From the NCBI RefSeq assembly GCF_900110245.1, contig NZ_FOCZ01000004.1, positions 1 through 64,000 on the forward strand: 64,000 bases of DNA. The letters run 5' to 3'. This DNA comes from Niastella yeongjuensis. Its GTDB lineage: Bacteria; Bacteroidota; Bacteroidia; Chitinophagales; Chitinophagaceae. Within the stretch, counting starts at the first letter, position 1, and each line of letters opens with the position of its first letter. The position numbers were made by a program, and so were the translations under genes. Below are positions 10,398-20,600 of the stretch, in pieces. The notes under the pieces are model-generated. The model worked only from the letters and a program-made list of their open reading frames with translations. It was not told where the DNA came from and did not search any database.

Positions 10398-10550
10398 CTA
10401 AAAATTAAAGGGTTCCGGTTCGGTCTTTGTTCCATTTGGTAAAACGCTATTGATAACCAGGATTTTTAACTCCCGTCCAAAGGCCGTAATTTCAGCATCC
10501 CTAAGGCATTCGGAACGGACGCCCCAACCAACACAATTAATAAGCTCCAT
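10398..10550 (-). pseudogene. short ORF (50 aa), possible displaced RHS toxin-tip remnant
   Basis: The ORF starts inside the end of the upstream gene (stop at 10537) and reads through to a stop 3 bp before the 10394 start. The product ends in KILVINSVLPNGTKTEP. It has no domain of its own and may be the last piece of a lost toxin tip whose partner is the next gene. It could also be a genuine small coupled gene or noise. Confidence 0.3.
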
Positions 10551-11124
10551 GAACTACAAGTCCTAAATTCTTCCAACCTTCACTCGTATAGTGAAAAATT
10601 TGAACACCGAAGCCGGATTTAGCAACATGGTATTGCATAATGGCATACTTGCAGGAGCTATCAAATACAGGCCTGGAATATGAAATAATTAACCTTTTCG
10701 GTGGCGGAGTGTGGTGGTATTTTTTAACTAAACGTTTGAAATACTTAATATCCCTTTTCGTGTAGCTCCGTTTCCCAGTCAGCACACTATCGACATTCAG
10801 TTGTCCATTTTTGGATCTGACAATTATGGTACTATCAAACTGCTGTTGCTTCCATGTAGCATTGTGCAATTTGCTAATGTTCTCGATAATAGAAAAAAAG
10901 ACAGATGTATCCACATGCTCTTTTAATTCATTTAAATATCCACTAGTTTGTTGAATAATATCCCATCTATCTAACGAAATAGAATTTAATGGCTTAATAA
11001 AAAGAAATTTCTCCGGAATTGCAATAGTAAGTAGATCTCTTTCAGATTGGCAGTATGAGTTAACGTGAACCCACAAAAAAATGAAGGAAACAAAGAAATT
11101 TATTTTTGAATTTAAATGTGTCAT
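10537..11124 (-). CDS. secreted protein, paralogue of the 11338 gene; candidate immunity protein
   Basis: This 195-residue protein has an N-terminal hydrophobic signal sequence ending near NSYCQS. It aligns over its length with the 185-residue neighbour at 11338-11895: ELKEHVDTSVFFSII versus ELKEIVDTGVILEII, ISYSRPVFDSS versus VAYSRPVFDKS, and a shared end W(K/H)xLGxxV. I recognise no named family. It starts 16 bp after a 48-residue fragment that resembles the RHS toxin tip. Duplicate antidotes beside orphan tips are established for RHS and CDI loci. A signal peptide suggests protection in the periplasm. The immunity role is inference. Confidence 0.7.
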   Translation of the reverse strand: MTHLNSKINFFVSFIFLWVHVNSYCQSERDLLTIAIPEKFLFIKPLNSISLDRWDIIQQTSGYLNELKEHVDTSVFFSIIENISKLHNATWKQQQFDSTIIVRSKNGQLNVDSVLTGKRSYTKRDIKYFKRLVKKYHHTPPPKRLIISYSRPVFDSSCKYAIMQYHVAKSGFGVQIFHYTSEGWKNLGLVVHGAY

Positions 11125-11140
11125 TATTATTAATTTGGGA

Positions 11141-11287
11141 CTATTTTAATTCTACTATTCGTACCAGGATCTTTACCGCTTTGCCTTCCTCCTGATCATT
11201 CATTACTTCCTCAGGGCCTCCATGGTTCCGCCCTAAATTGGTGACCTTTTTCATGAAGACGTGGGCTTTGGTTTTGTGTAAGGGCAT
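11141..11287 (-). pseudogene. degraded, displaced RHS toxin-tip fragment
   Basis: This 48-residue ORF is preceded by an in-frame stop. Its middle (TNLGRNHGGPEEVMNDQ) aligns with the RHS tip segment [17 protein letters not shown] at 9 of 17 positions, keeping the third zinc His, the spacing to Met and the MNDQ end. The HExxH half is replaced by MKKVT, so it cannot be an active protease. It lies between the two paralogous candidate immunity genes, as an orphan tip would. Confidence 0.5.
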
Positions 11288-11337
11288 TTAAAATAAAAAA
11301 AAGAAGATCCTCTGTACCTTTTTAGACAGCACCTAAA

Positions 11338-11895
11338 TCAAACAACCCATCTGACCAAAACACCGAGTTCATGCCACTGATTGTTTACAAAGTGGAATAT
11401 CATAGCTCCCCACTGCCCCCTCGATCTATAAGCTATTACAGCGTAATTGCCGCTTTTATCAAAGACCGGTCTACTATAGGCCACAATATTTCTTTTTTCA
11501 AAAGGAAGACTGTTGAAGTGTTTCAAATTAGGTGTTCGAGATGGCGGAACTTTTTTTAATACGTTTTTTACCGTCCGCTTTGATATCTTGTCGTTTTCCT
11601 TTTCAATTAAAATTACATTTTCAATTTCGGCCTCGGACCAATCCGAAGTATCCATGTGAGCACTGTTAGCAATAATCTCTAATATTACTCCTGTATCTAC
11701 TATCTCTTTTAACTCTTGTATATTTGAACTATAACTCCACATGTCATCTTTAAATAGATACAATGTTTTTAACGGATTCCTGAAAACTATCTTTCCTGGG
11801 GCCATGGCTAATTCAACCAATCCCTTATATTTTTGTTGGCAATATGATTGAATGGAAAAAAAAGTCCCGAATAATACTATTAGAAGTTCTTTCAT
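11338..11895 (-). CDS. secreted candidate immunity protein for the RHS metalloprotease tip
   Basis: This 185-residue protein has a signal peptide (MKELLIVLFGTFFSIQSYCQ). It begins 14 bp after the stop of the 1565-residue RHS gene, the standard place for the cognate antidote. It is a diverged paralogue of the 10537 gene. The mature domain is mixed alpha/beta with a conserved AYSRPVFDKSGNYAVIAY core and an aromatic end (FHFVNNQWHELG); short, aromatic-rich proteins with YSRPxF blocks are common in Bacteroidota accessory loci. No family name is offered. Position, duplication and AT-rich composition support immunity; no sequence motif proves it. Confidence 0.7.
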   Translation of the reverse strand: MKELLIVLFGTFFSIQSYCQQKYKGLVELAMAPGKIVFRNPLKTLYLFKDDMWSYSSNIQELKEIVDTGVILEIIANSAHMDTSDWSEAEIENVILIEKENDKISKRTVKNVLKKVPPSRTPNLKHFNSLPFEKRNIVAYSRPVFDKSGNYAVIAYRSRGQWGAMIFHFVNNQWHELGVLVRWVV

Positions 11896-11909
11896 GTTAT
11901 CTGTTTTAA

Positions 11910-14900
11910 TTATTCAATCGCAGATACCTTTTTTAATCTGCCTACCGTTCCTTTTTTTTCTTCGTTACGTTCAGCGTTATGCACCCTTTCTGTTTCTTTA
12001 TCGGACAAGTAATTCGATTCCATAGTAAAGGCAGGCATATTAATTCTCCCTATCATTGCTCTTATACCGTTATTGTCTACTTTAGAAAGTGTAAATATAT
12101 ATACACCAGACTTTTGCCGTTCTGCATATTGATCGTTCATAATTGTTCCTGGATCCCCGTGTACTCCTGTAAGATTATGGCCGATTTCATGCAAACTGGA
12201 TGCCTCATATACTTGCTTTTCGTCAATTCCCAATTGGGCAAAAGCTTCTGTTTTCTTGGTATCGAGTGTGATTTTCCTATCGTTTGATGATGCCAAGCCT
12301 GTGCTTTTTCCGGACTCACCGGCTGTAACAATATTTCCATAACTATGTAATTTTCCGTCTTCGTTTACCTGATTCTCCGATGCACGATCACCCGCTTCCT
12401 GGGCATTATCTACTCCTGTTGCGGTAAGGTTAAATTTTACATGAATCACACCTTGTTTCGTTTGTATTTCAAAGGCCTTGCCTCCATTATTGTATTGTTC
12501 GATTGCTGCCTTAAACCCAGCAACTTGTTTGTCATTTAAACCATAGTAATAATAATTAGCTGTTACTAAATATGGATCTTCCTCTGTCCCCGAGCCAGTC
12601 ACCACACCATCTTTACCACTAGGATCCGTGATATTAATCGGGTCATTAACGGCATAATTATATGGTGAGGTTTCAATATATTTCTGTGCATGTGGATCCG
12701 GAACATGCCACCTCCCAATCTGCGGATCATACATGCGCGCGCCATAATCATACCACTCTAGCCCACTACCGTCACTGAATTCTTTATCTTGCTTTTCTTT
12801 ACCGTTAAACTTGTATTTGTTTTCCGCGCGATTAAAGGCTTTTGAACACAAAGCCGCCATCGTCAACCCAAAAGGATAATAATGGGTTTCTTCCAGCAAC
12901 GGCCCGGAGCGGTGTACCACTGAAAGGTTATCAAAGAACACATCCCGGTTCCCGGTTTCATTGCTGACATATACATAAATGTACCCATTCTTTGTGATCG
13001 GGATCGCGGATTGCGCAAGCGTATTAAGTACATCAGCATTACCAACAGGAATGGCGCCAGATTGTGGATAGGTGCCTACATAATTAAACTGTTCATCCAG
13101 CAAGATCCAATTCAGGTACGCCCTTGGTTTGGTCGCGCTGCTGGTATCACGGTTATTCAAAAAAGAATTGATCGGCCCAATAAGCGGACTTGAACCCGTA
13201 TTGGCCAATTCAGTTAACGTAGCTTTGGTTTCACCGGCTACTGAGACCAGACCGCCGGCTAAAGTACCAAGGATATCACTTACAATCGGGTTATTACCTG
13301 TACCAGAACCAGAAGGGCGGTAAAAGGACTTTACGCCAATATCGATCGTGTCACCACTCATCACCCGCAGCGTTAAAGATGGGCCAATCTTATTGCCACT
13401 ACCATTGACCTTGGACACCCAGGCGTTGGGATTGGTGAGGGCGGTATCCACCGGGTAGCCGCCAGGCACTGAGCCTGTACTAGTAGCGGTAAGTGTGACA
13501 TTATTAAACAGTGCATTTTCCTTCGAACGGTATGCCTGTTCCATGGTGGCCAGATAGCGGGCCGTATCTTTTTGTTCCGTCAATACCATCCGGGTATTAC
13601 CCAGTTGGTCTTTCACAAAATAGTCCATCACCATCAGGTAAGTGCTGTCACCACCTGGTAGCATCTTTTTATACCGGCGTATGCGGCCCTCATCATGTCC
13701 TATCAGTTGAAGCGAATCACCCTCATAAAGAAAGGGTCCGATATAAGTACTGTGTTTAACGGGCTTACCAGTTTCTGCGATGATCTTTTCCAGCTTATTG
13801 CCCATCGCATCATAAACATAAGAGATAGTTCCTTTGGGCGTTATAATCCGTGCTGGCAGGTTCAGGTGGTTATAGATCACCCCTTCACCTCCCCCATTGG
13901 CCACGAGGTCCTTGTTATAATCGCGGGTCATACTGCCATTCCCGTCATAGGTATAATCGACGGTTGTTGCCGTTTTGCTTCCGCCCGCAGGATGTGTGGC
14001 TGACGTACGAAAATCGCCCAGTTTCGTGTTGGGGTCGGAGACAGAATCGATCACATTCAACAACTTGTTGCCGGTAGCGTAATAGTTATATTGGAGGTTA
14101 TCGATCAACGGGCTGCTATTGAGTTTTAAACCCCAAACTTTCATACTCAGGATATTTCCGTTTTCGTCATACCCGCCGTAAGTTTTCGAGCTGTTATCGC
14201 CCAGTGCTACATCAAACTTCGTCGTCGAATTGTCCACATATGTACTACCATTAAACTGGCTATAATCGGCACTTACCAGCCGTTCTGCATCGTCATAAAC
14301 GTAACCGAAGGCCCGCCGTTCATTATCGCCTTTGCTGCGCCAGCGAACCCCTGCAATCTTCCCGTCTAAACGAGGGCGGTCAAACCCCCAGTCGTAGGAC
14401 AAGTCAAGGCCAAACCACCGGTTGTTAGAAGTTCCTAAAGCGTAATCGCGGTTGATGCCCTTTAACCAGCCATGGATGTTATAGATGTAATCCAGTTCTT
14501 CAATGGGTGCACCCGGCTGGCCAACTGTTTTTTTCTTCAGACGGCCCAGTGCGTCATATTGGTTAAAAACAATCAACCGCTCATCTGCCGCAACATCATT
14601 GATTGTTTTCAAGATTTTCAAGACCCGACCGCCGTGGTCGTATTCCAGTTTGGTCTTTATTCTCCAGGTGCCTGTAGTACCCGCTGCGGGGTTGTTATGG
14701 GCGTAGTAGCTGCAAATGATATTGCCCGAAAAATTATACCGGTTGGTAATTACTTCCTTCCCGGTTTTATGGTTGTCACTCTGTACCTGCACCAGACGGC
14801 CCCGGTCATCATAGAAACTGGAGGTGGCCAGAAAATCTCCCGCGGCTATATTGTTTGGATCAGGAAGCACTCGTACCCGGGTAAGCGTGATCAACCCTTT

Positions 14901-16607
14901 GGTAAATACTTTTTTCTGCTGTGCAGCAGTTGGTACAAATTCGAAATTTTGATTGTTACCAGAATCCAGTTTGGTAATATCAGTAGTGTCATAAACCACT
15001 GAAGGCAACGCACTGTAATCGTCATAATAGGTACTACTGAGCACGACCATGCTATCTGTTGGAACTGGAAGCGGGTTTCCGGCAACCGTAACAGAATCCG
15101 TACTTGCGGGTGCAGGCGGCGTATCTTCAATTTTGATAATTGTTGGAAAACCACTCGTCCGAAACCCCGGCTTCAGGATAACCGATTTTTTCGCGCTGAT
15201 AACGGTGATAATCAATGGTACCGAACCGGCAGGCCTGGAGACGACGGGCGTATTGGTAATGATGATATTCTTTAAAGTCTGGTTGCCCATTGTAACCCGG
15301 TTATGGATAAATTCAGCGGGTTGCCCGGTCAGAGAATATTGCAGTGTCGAACGGTTGCCTCCATTGTATGTAAATATTCCTGTTGTAACAGGTCGGTTCA
15401 GCTCATCGTATAAAGTGACCAGCCACCGGTTCAACTGCCGTAAGTTGGCATCTTGCGAAAAAACGGGCCGGTCATAGCTGTCATAGACTGTATACTCCCA
15501 GCCACGACCTGGAATCTTTTTTCCGACCAGTCGGCCCCGTTCGTCATATTCATACCGGTAACACAACTCCTGCACGGTGCCGCTTCGTCCTCCGGAAGCC
15601 CCAAACGACCATCCATTCAAGACCAGCCAAACGGTGGCTTTTGGGGAAATAACAAAACGAAGCCTGCCAAAATCATCGAATACATTATACGTGTCGAGCC
15701 CATGGCTGCCAGCGTCATTTAGGGTGGTCTGCGCCGTGATACGAGTAAGTACCGTACGACCTTCAGAGTCTTTAAATTCGATTTTGGTATTTCCATTTCC
15801 CTGACCACTATGGTAAGTGATTTTATACAGGGTCCCAGGAGGATAATAGCCCGGTGACACTGGTATGTTGCTGGTGGAATCGGATGCATCATAAGACAGG
15901 GTATCATAGCCTATGTTCCAGACTCGTACTAAATCCGATTCATTGTTGACCGAATATTTAATTTCCTTTCCGCTTCCCAGCATACCATAGATACTGGCGC
16001 CACCACCACTACTTACCCATGAATTGCCGGGTGGTAATTCCCGGATTTGCCGGTTCAATGGTGACCGTTCAAAATAGGTGAGTGAATACTTACTTTCACC
16101 AATACAGCCGGGATTGCGGCTGCTGTCGCTAAAAAACGTCCCCATGGAAGAGTAGGGCTGGTTTTTGAAACTGCCATCATCTGTATGACTTCCGTTTATT
16201 TGTACGTAAGTTGGGTACGAAAATGTTTGCAGACCGAGGTCGTCATAATTAATGGATGACACAAGATCTTTAACTTCCGGCGATAATTGACGGATCACCG
16301 TTTGTAACGGTCTGCCCAAACCGTCCGCATATTCGGTCATCTCAGAAACCCGGGTGTAGTCTGCATTTTGGAACGCCGCTGAATCTAAAAAGCGGCCCTG
16401 TGCTTCCCGTGTACGGATATAGTTGATTAAGACGGAACCATACGGCATAGGTGAAACGGTTGTCGACGTAGCTGCAGGAGGCCCCGTCATCACTAAAGGT
16501 TTGCACGTATAGTTATACTTCATGGGTTGGGCATTAAGCTGTACGACACTAACCAAGAGCCAGAAAAAAAGCCCGATACCTATATGGAGCAATCGAAGTG
16601 GATTCAT
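11910..16607 (-). CDS. RHS-repeat protein with DUF6443 N-terminus and matrixin-like metalloprotease tip
   Basis: This 1565-residue secreted protein has a signal peptide (residues about 1-26), a DUF6443-type N-terminal domain, many YD/RHS repeats ([43 protein letters not shown]) and the RHS core near residues 1240-1330, with [28 protein letters not shown] and [15 protein letters not shown]. After the core comes a variable tip of about 230 residues holding [18 protein letters not shown] (His1473, Glu1474, His1477, His1483, Met1490). That is the HExxHxxxxxH zinc site with a close Met-turn, as in matrixins, although Gly sits one place late. RHS shells encapsulate and deliver such tips to rivals. 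A polymorphic toxin is therefore likely; the tip's activity and target are inferred. Confidence 0.85.
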   Translation of the reverse strand: MNPLRLLHIGIGLFFWLLVSVVQLNAQPMKYNYTCKPLVMTGPPAATSTTVSPMPYGSVLINYIRTREAQGRFLDSAAFQNADYTRVSEMTEYADGLGRPLQTVIRQLSPEVKDLVSSINYDDLGLQTFSYPTYVQINGSHTDDGSFKNQPYSSMGTFFSDSSRNPGCIGESKYSLTYFERSPLNRQIRELPPGNSWVSSGGGASIYGMLGSGKEIKYSVNNESDLVRVWNIGYDTLSYDASDSTSNIPVSPGYYPPGTLYKITYHSGQGNGNTKIEFKDSEGRTVLTRITAQTTLNDAGSHGLDTYNVFDDFGRLRFVISPKATVWLVLNGWSFGASGGRSGTVQELCYRYEYDERGRLVGKKIPGRGWEYTVYDSYDRPVFSQDANLRQLNRWLVTLYDELNRPVTTGIFTYNGGNRSTLQYSLTGQPAEFIHNRVTMGNQTLKNIIITNTPVVSRPAGSVPLIITVISAKKSVILKPGFRTSGFPTIIKIEDTPPAPASTDSVTVAGNPLPVPTDSMVVLSSTYYDDYSALPSVVYDTTDITKLDSGNNQNFEFVPTAAQQKKVFTKGLITLTRVRVLPDPNNIAAGDFLATSSFYDDRGRLVQVQSDNHKTGKEVITNRYNFSGNIICSYYAHNNPAAGTTGTWRIKTKLEYDHGGRVLKILKTINDVAADERLIVFNQYDALGRLKKKTVGQPGAPIEELDYIYNIHGWLKGINRDYALGTSNNRWFGLDLSYDWGFDRPRLDGKIAGVRWRSKGDNERRAFGYVYDDAERLVSADYSQFNGSTYVDNSTTKFDVALGDNSSKTYGGYDENGNILSMKVWGLKLNSSPLIDNLQYNYYATGNKLLNVIDSVSDPNTKLGDFRTSATHPAGGSKTATTVDYTYDGNGSMTRDYNKDLVANGGGEGVIYNHLNLPARIITPKGTISYVYDAMGNKLEKIIAETGKPVKHSTYIGPFLYEGDSLQLIGHDEGRIRRYKKMLPGGDSTYLMVMDYFVKDQLGNTRMVLTEQKDTARYLATMEQAYRSKENALFNNVTLTATSTGSVPGGYPVDTALTNPNAWVSKVNGSGNKIGPSLTLRVMSGDTIDIGVKSFYRPSGSGTGNNPIVSDILGTLAGGLVSVAGETKATLTELANTGSSPLIGPINSFLNNRDTSSATKPRAYLNWILLDEQFNYVGTYPQSGAIPVGNADVLNTLAQSAIPITKNGYIYVYVSNETGNRDVFFDNLSVVHRSGPLLEETHYYPFGLTMAALCSKAFNRAENKYKFNGKEKQDKEFSDGSGLEWYDYGARMYDPQIGRWHVPDPHAQKYIETSPYNYAVNDPINITDPSGKDGVVTGSGTEEDPYLVTANYYYYGLNDKQVAGFKAAIEQYNNGGKAFEIQTKQGVIHVKFNLTATGVDNAQEAGDRASENQVNEDGKLHSYGNIVTAGESGKSTGLASSNDRKITLDTKKTEAFAQLGIDEKQVYEASSLHEIGHNLTGVHGDPGTIMNDQYAERQKSGVYIFTLSKVDNNGIRAMIGRINMPAFTMESNYLSDKETERVHNAERNEEKKGTVGRLKKVSAIE

Positions 16608-16646
16608 GATTTAAATGCGTTGGTTAAGAAAAGGAATCAAACGGCA

Positions 16647-17693
16647 TTATTGCTTGCGTGCAGCTTTGAGGCGCATTAATTCGCGCTGAAGCCCCTCCAT
16701 GTCTTTTTGCTGCTGCAACAGGTATAGGGTGAGTTCTTCAATCTTTTGCAACAGCGCCGCCTGCCCTTTTCCCAGTTCCCAACCTTTTTGAACCACCATT
16801 GCTGCGGATGGAAGGCCCGGCAAATGCCCATACTGGTTAATGTATGCCTGCACCTGTGGGAGCGTCAGCAGCTTGTAATTTTTTTCAAAGACATAATCCG
16901 GCCATATATCTGCATCTACTTTAATCTCCCGCGCCCGAATTCTTCCGTTGGCAAACAAGACGGTACTGTCATCATTAATGTTATCCGTGCCAATGCCCAA
17001 CTTTGAAAGCACTGCATTTCCGTTCGATTGGATCTTTGCTTTTACTGTATTACTGGTATCCGCAAATTGAAGCAAATCATACAGGGTATTACTTCCCCAT
17101 TTAGAGACGAGCCCACCTTCAAACTGTCCCCGGTTTTCCAGGTAATATTCCATTTCGGTAATTGTAAGAACCGCGGCGGAGGGAGCAAACGCTTTGATCT
17201 CAATCTTTGAAGTAGGGTTCACCCAGTCAGGTATGTGCAGGCGCAGACGTATAAATGGTGACGTAGTTGATACATTTTCCCAATCGGCATATTGAAAGTC
17301 AGCAAACTCACCTGTAGAATCGTAAAACCGTACATAGAGGCTATCGCAGCTATTCGACTCATAAAAATTAAGGTACAAATAACCTTTCGGCTGAGCCACC
17401 GAAAGCCCACCTTTGCCCTTCAGGTCGATAGTTAAGGTGGCATTGCCTGCAGCTGCTACCGTAATTGCAGCCCGGTCAAAGTCCCCATCAAACAAGCGTC
17501 CGGAATTACCATTTTCAACTGTGCTGCCCACCCGAAAGCGGGACGTTGCGCTATACAGCACATTTTCATTTAAGTTGTAGGAAATATTTGTTTGCCCATA
17601 ATGTCCTGAGGCATTAAACACAGGATCTACCTGCGCCATCGTGGCAGTGGTGAGCAAAGTGATGATGCAAAGGGCTATATATGTTTTGGACAT
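16647..17693 (-). CDS. fibre-like secreted protein of the RHS operon
   Basis: This 348-residue protein has a signal peptide (ending TATMAQ). Residues about 25-210 are beta-rich. They are followed by a short segment of the kind seen before tail-fibre chaperone domains (KLGIGTDNINDDSTVLFANG, then VFEKNYKLLTLPQVQAYINQYGHLPGLPSA) and a C-terminal coiled coil of about 45 residues. Bacteroidota proteins with this ending often carry adhesin or fibre domains and probably trimerise. It lies 39 bp upstream of the RHS toxin gene and 6 bp downstream of the RHS-like partner, so the genes are surely co-transcribed. A structural or display role is inferred. Confidence 0.75.
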   Translation of the reverse strand: MSKTYIALCIITLLTTATMAQVDPVFNASGHYGQTNISYNLNENVLYSATSRFRVGSTVENGNSGRLFDGDFDRAAITVAAAGNATLTIDLKGKGGLSVAQPKGYLYLNFYESNSCDSLYVRFYDSTGEFADFQYADWENVSTTSPFIRLRLHIPDWVNPTSKIEIKAFAPSAAVLTITEMEYYLENRGQFEGGLVSKWGSNTLYDLLQFADTSNTVKAKIQSNGNAVLSKLGIGTDNINDDSTVLFANGRIRAREIKVDADIWPDYVFEKNYKLLTLPQVQAYINQYGHLPGLPSAAMVVQKGWELGKGQAALLQKIEELTLYLLQQQKDMEGLQRELMRLKAARKQ

Positions 17694-17699
17694 GTTTAT

Positions 17700-20600
17700 T
17701 TAGTTTGATTGTATTTGGTATTTGTATTCTATCGTTTTGAGAATATTCTTTTCAGTGTCCCGTACCCGTATGAGCCGCCCAAAGCTGTCGTAATCATAAT
17801 AGGTAATCTGGTTGCGGGCGTCGCAACGGCTACTGATACCTGCAGGTAATTCGTAAGTGAAACTGACCATTTGCGCCATCTTTGGATAAAGCCGCAGCTC
17901 ATCAATCACTCCTGTTCCCGACAGCGTAACTGATCCTACCCCGCTGATGGTGTGGAGATAGCAACGCCAGCCGTGAATAGTCGCCCCCTCCTGGGGAATA
18001 CCTAATGTTCCGCTAATGGAGAAGGGACTGGTGTTTTTTGTCCAATACGACAGGTAGTATACAGCTGTGTCAATCAGCCCTGAATGCAATATGCTGCCCG
18101 AAGACAACTGATAGGATTTCCTGCCAGTTACCGCCTGGGTATCCAGCCGCGCTGCGCTGCCCACTGTCCAATTTCCGGTACCGTCTGCTTCAAAGGAGGT
18201 GCAGGCGATCACCGAATCCGCTGCGCCAATGGTTTCAGCGATTGGCTGCGTTTTTTTATAATCCCAGATATAAGAAACAGTAACACTACTTCTTGGGTGG
18301 AGATCCGCCACTTTACCATTTAAATACAGCATCCAGGCCTCGTCGCGGTAACGGGAGTCTTTTATGACAGCGAGGTTGTTGTTGGCTTTTGACATCATGA
18401 AATTCGTATCGGGTACTCGCAGCATGATGACCTGCTTGTCCCACGGGTACGCATGCGCAGTAAGGTCTGTTGCATATCTATACAGGGTGAACGCTGATGA
18501 GAGTGTCTTGCCATTTCTATAAGTGGCGATTTCCATAAGGGGATTTTGATAATCCTCCTGGAGTTGAAGTACTGGTTTGAGTGTATAATCTGCCCCGGAC
18601 TTTGCCGAAACGAGGCAAACCGTTCTCGCTGAGTCTGAAAAAGTTTTGCGTCGAAAGTTTACCAGTTTTTGCCGGTCCAGACTTATATAGCGTCTGTACT
18701 GTTGGAACACGCCATAACGGCAATTACCATCTGAGCAATTAGCCAGTGGGGTCACCATATTTGCGGAGTCTGTGCGAATCTGGTTCATGTAATAAGCCGT
18801 ACTATCATCCGGTGTACAACCTGGCGTTATGTAGTCAAAAGCGTACTGGCTGTAGGTCGTCAGGGTATCATGGGTGGTACTGATTGTCACCTGCCGGCTG
18901 GGAGAATAATGAAAGGGGCTGCTATAATATGTTGTCTTCGTTACAGTGGCAGACAGGTTCGAATCTGGCGCCAGCCCCGAACGCATTAAGGGCGGAACAT
19001 AGGTCGTTTCTTCCGTCGAGTCTCTAAACTTACGAAATGATGCCAGGCTATAGGAGCTGAACGTATGGATGTTATTTATGTTCGTTGATATGAAACCAGG
19101 TGTGGTAAGCCGTTCTTGTTGATAGCCCGGATAATGCCAGATATCTTTCACAATATGGCCACTGGAATCATAATATCCTTCATACTTTAGTTCGCCCCTC
19201 ATTGGTTCAAAGGGAAGCGGGGCTTCGGGATAATTGGGAATGCCCGTATTACAGCTAAGGGGTTGTTTTACATATCTTATACACACGTCCGAAATTTTTG
19301 AATCCCAATACGCGCTACCATAATACCGAAACCAGGCTTTTCCGTTATTTGGCTGCGACACATACACATCGTTGTAGCCTATGTGATTACCGCTTTGGGT
19401 AGTAGCCAGGGGCCTGAGGCTGCTGGGTGATTTAAACCATGCCAGCTGCGTGCTTACATCGCACGAAGCACAGCCGGAAGGGGAACAGTTTCCCTGTCCG
19501 CCCCATACCGTTCCAAATGCATCGTTGCGAATGATCTGTATATAAGTAGGCCGGCTATAGAGAATACCGGTTGAATGCCCGCCCGGATTTTGGTTCAGGC
19601 GATACGAAAAATTGGTTGTGGTCTCAATTCCACTTACCGTGTCTGCATTGGTCATTGTTTTGATCCTAAGGCCACCGACCATCATGTTGCCCGACACCGG
19701 ATGCGGCACCCACTCATGGATATCCATCGAGGCCCCGTTACCACTACCTATGGGCGAATTTTTTAGCGTTACAATTCTATAATTGCCGGCGACCAAGGTA
19801 AAATCATCCTCCTTTGTTTCGCCGGTATTAGCGTTCAATCCGTCTTCCCAGCCGTCGCTGACCCGATAGATGCGTACCTGCGCTGAGCCCCCCTGTGAAG
19901 AATTTGTAAGTGTTACATGATAGATGGCGCTGTTAAAGGTTACATATACGGTATCTGAAGCCGTGCTTTGTGTATAGCCCGCATTGCGGGCCACACGCAT
20001 TTCATAGGTGGCCGTGTCGTATTCACACCAGGTATCGTGCGGTTCAAAGTCCATGATGGTATAGCCCCCTGTGGGATAGTCGATCCGGCTCAATGCACCG
20101 CCGCGCATCGCCGGCCAGGCTGCATCACGGTTAGCGCCATCGACCTTGGTTAAGCTTGTTGACTGGAATTTTATGGTCGGTATTAAGGTCTGATTATTAT
20201 CGACACCGTTAGCAAAACCCCAATGATCTATGCCAAAGGTGAGACGACGCGGCACCGGTTCTGAGAAATAAGTAAACCGGTGTGGTGGAATAGCAATCAA
20301 ACCATCACATGCTATTTCCTGGATGCTATCCAAACGCAGGCGGTACCGGTCGTGCGATAAGCTGGCAAAACCATATGTAGTACCCAGTACACCATTTAAA
20401 CCGCTCGTAGAATCATACCAGTAAGAGGTGTACAACGAATCCCTTTTACAAATGGTTCCGCTGGCATTACGTATGGTAATGCTGCCCAAGGCCCTGCTTT
20501 CTGTATTGGCTGCATCATAGAGCGATCCGTCAGTCAAAAAGCCACCGGAAAGGTCTAATCTGGCAGAAGTAGCCGGAGTAAACAAAAGACTACCTCCGAC

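Noticed and set aside
14472-15002. 176-residue plus-strand ORF inside the RHS gene
   Set aside because: It lies antisense to clear YD repeats and has no domain or start context.
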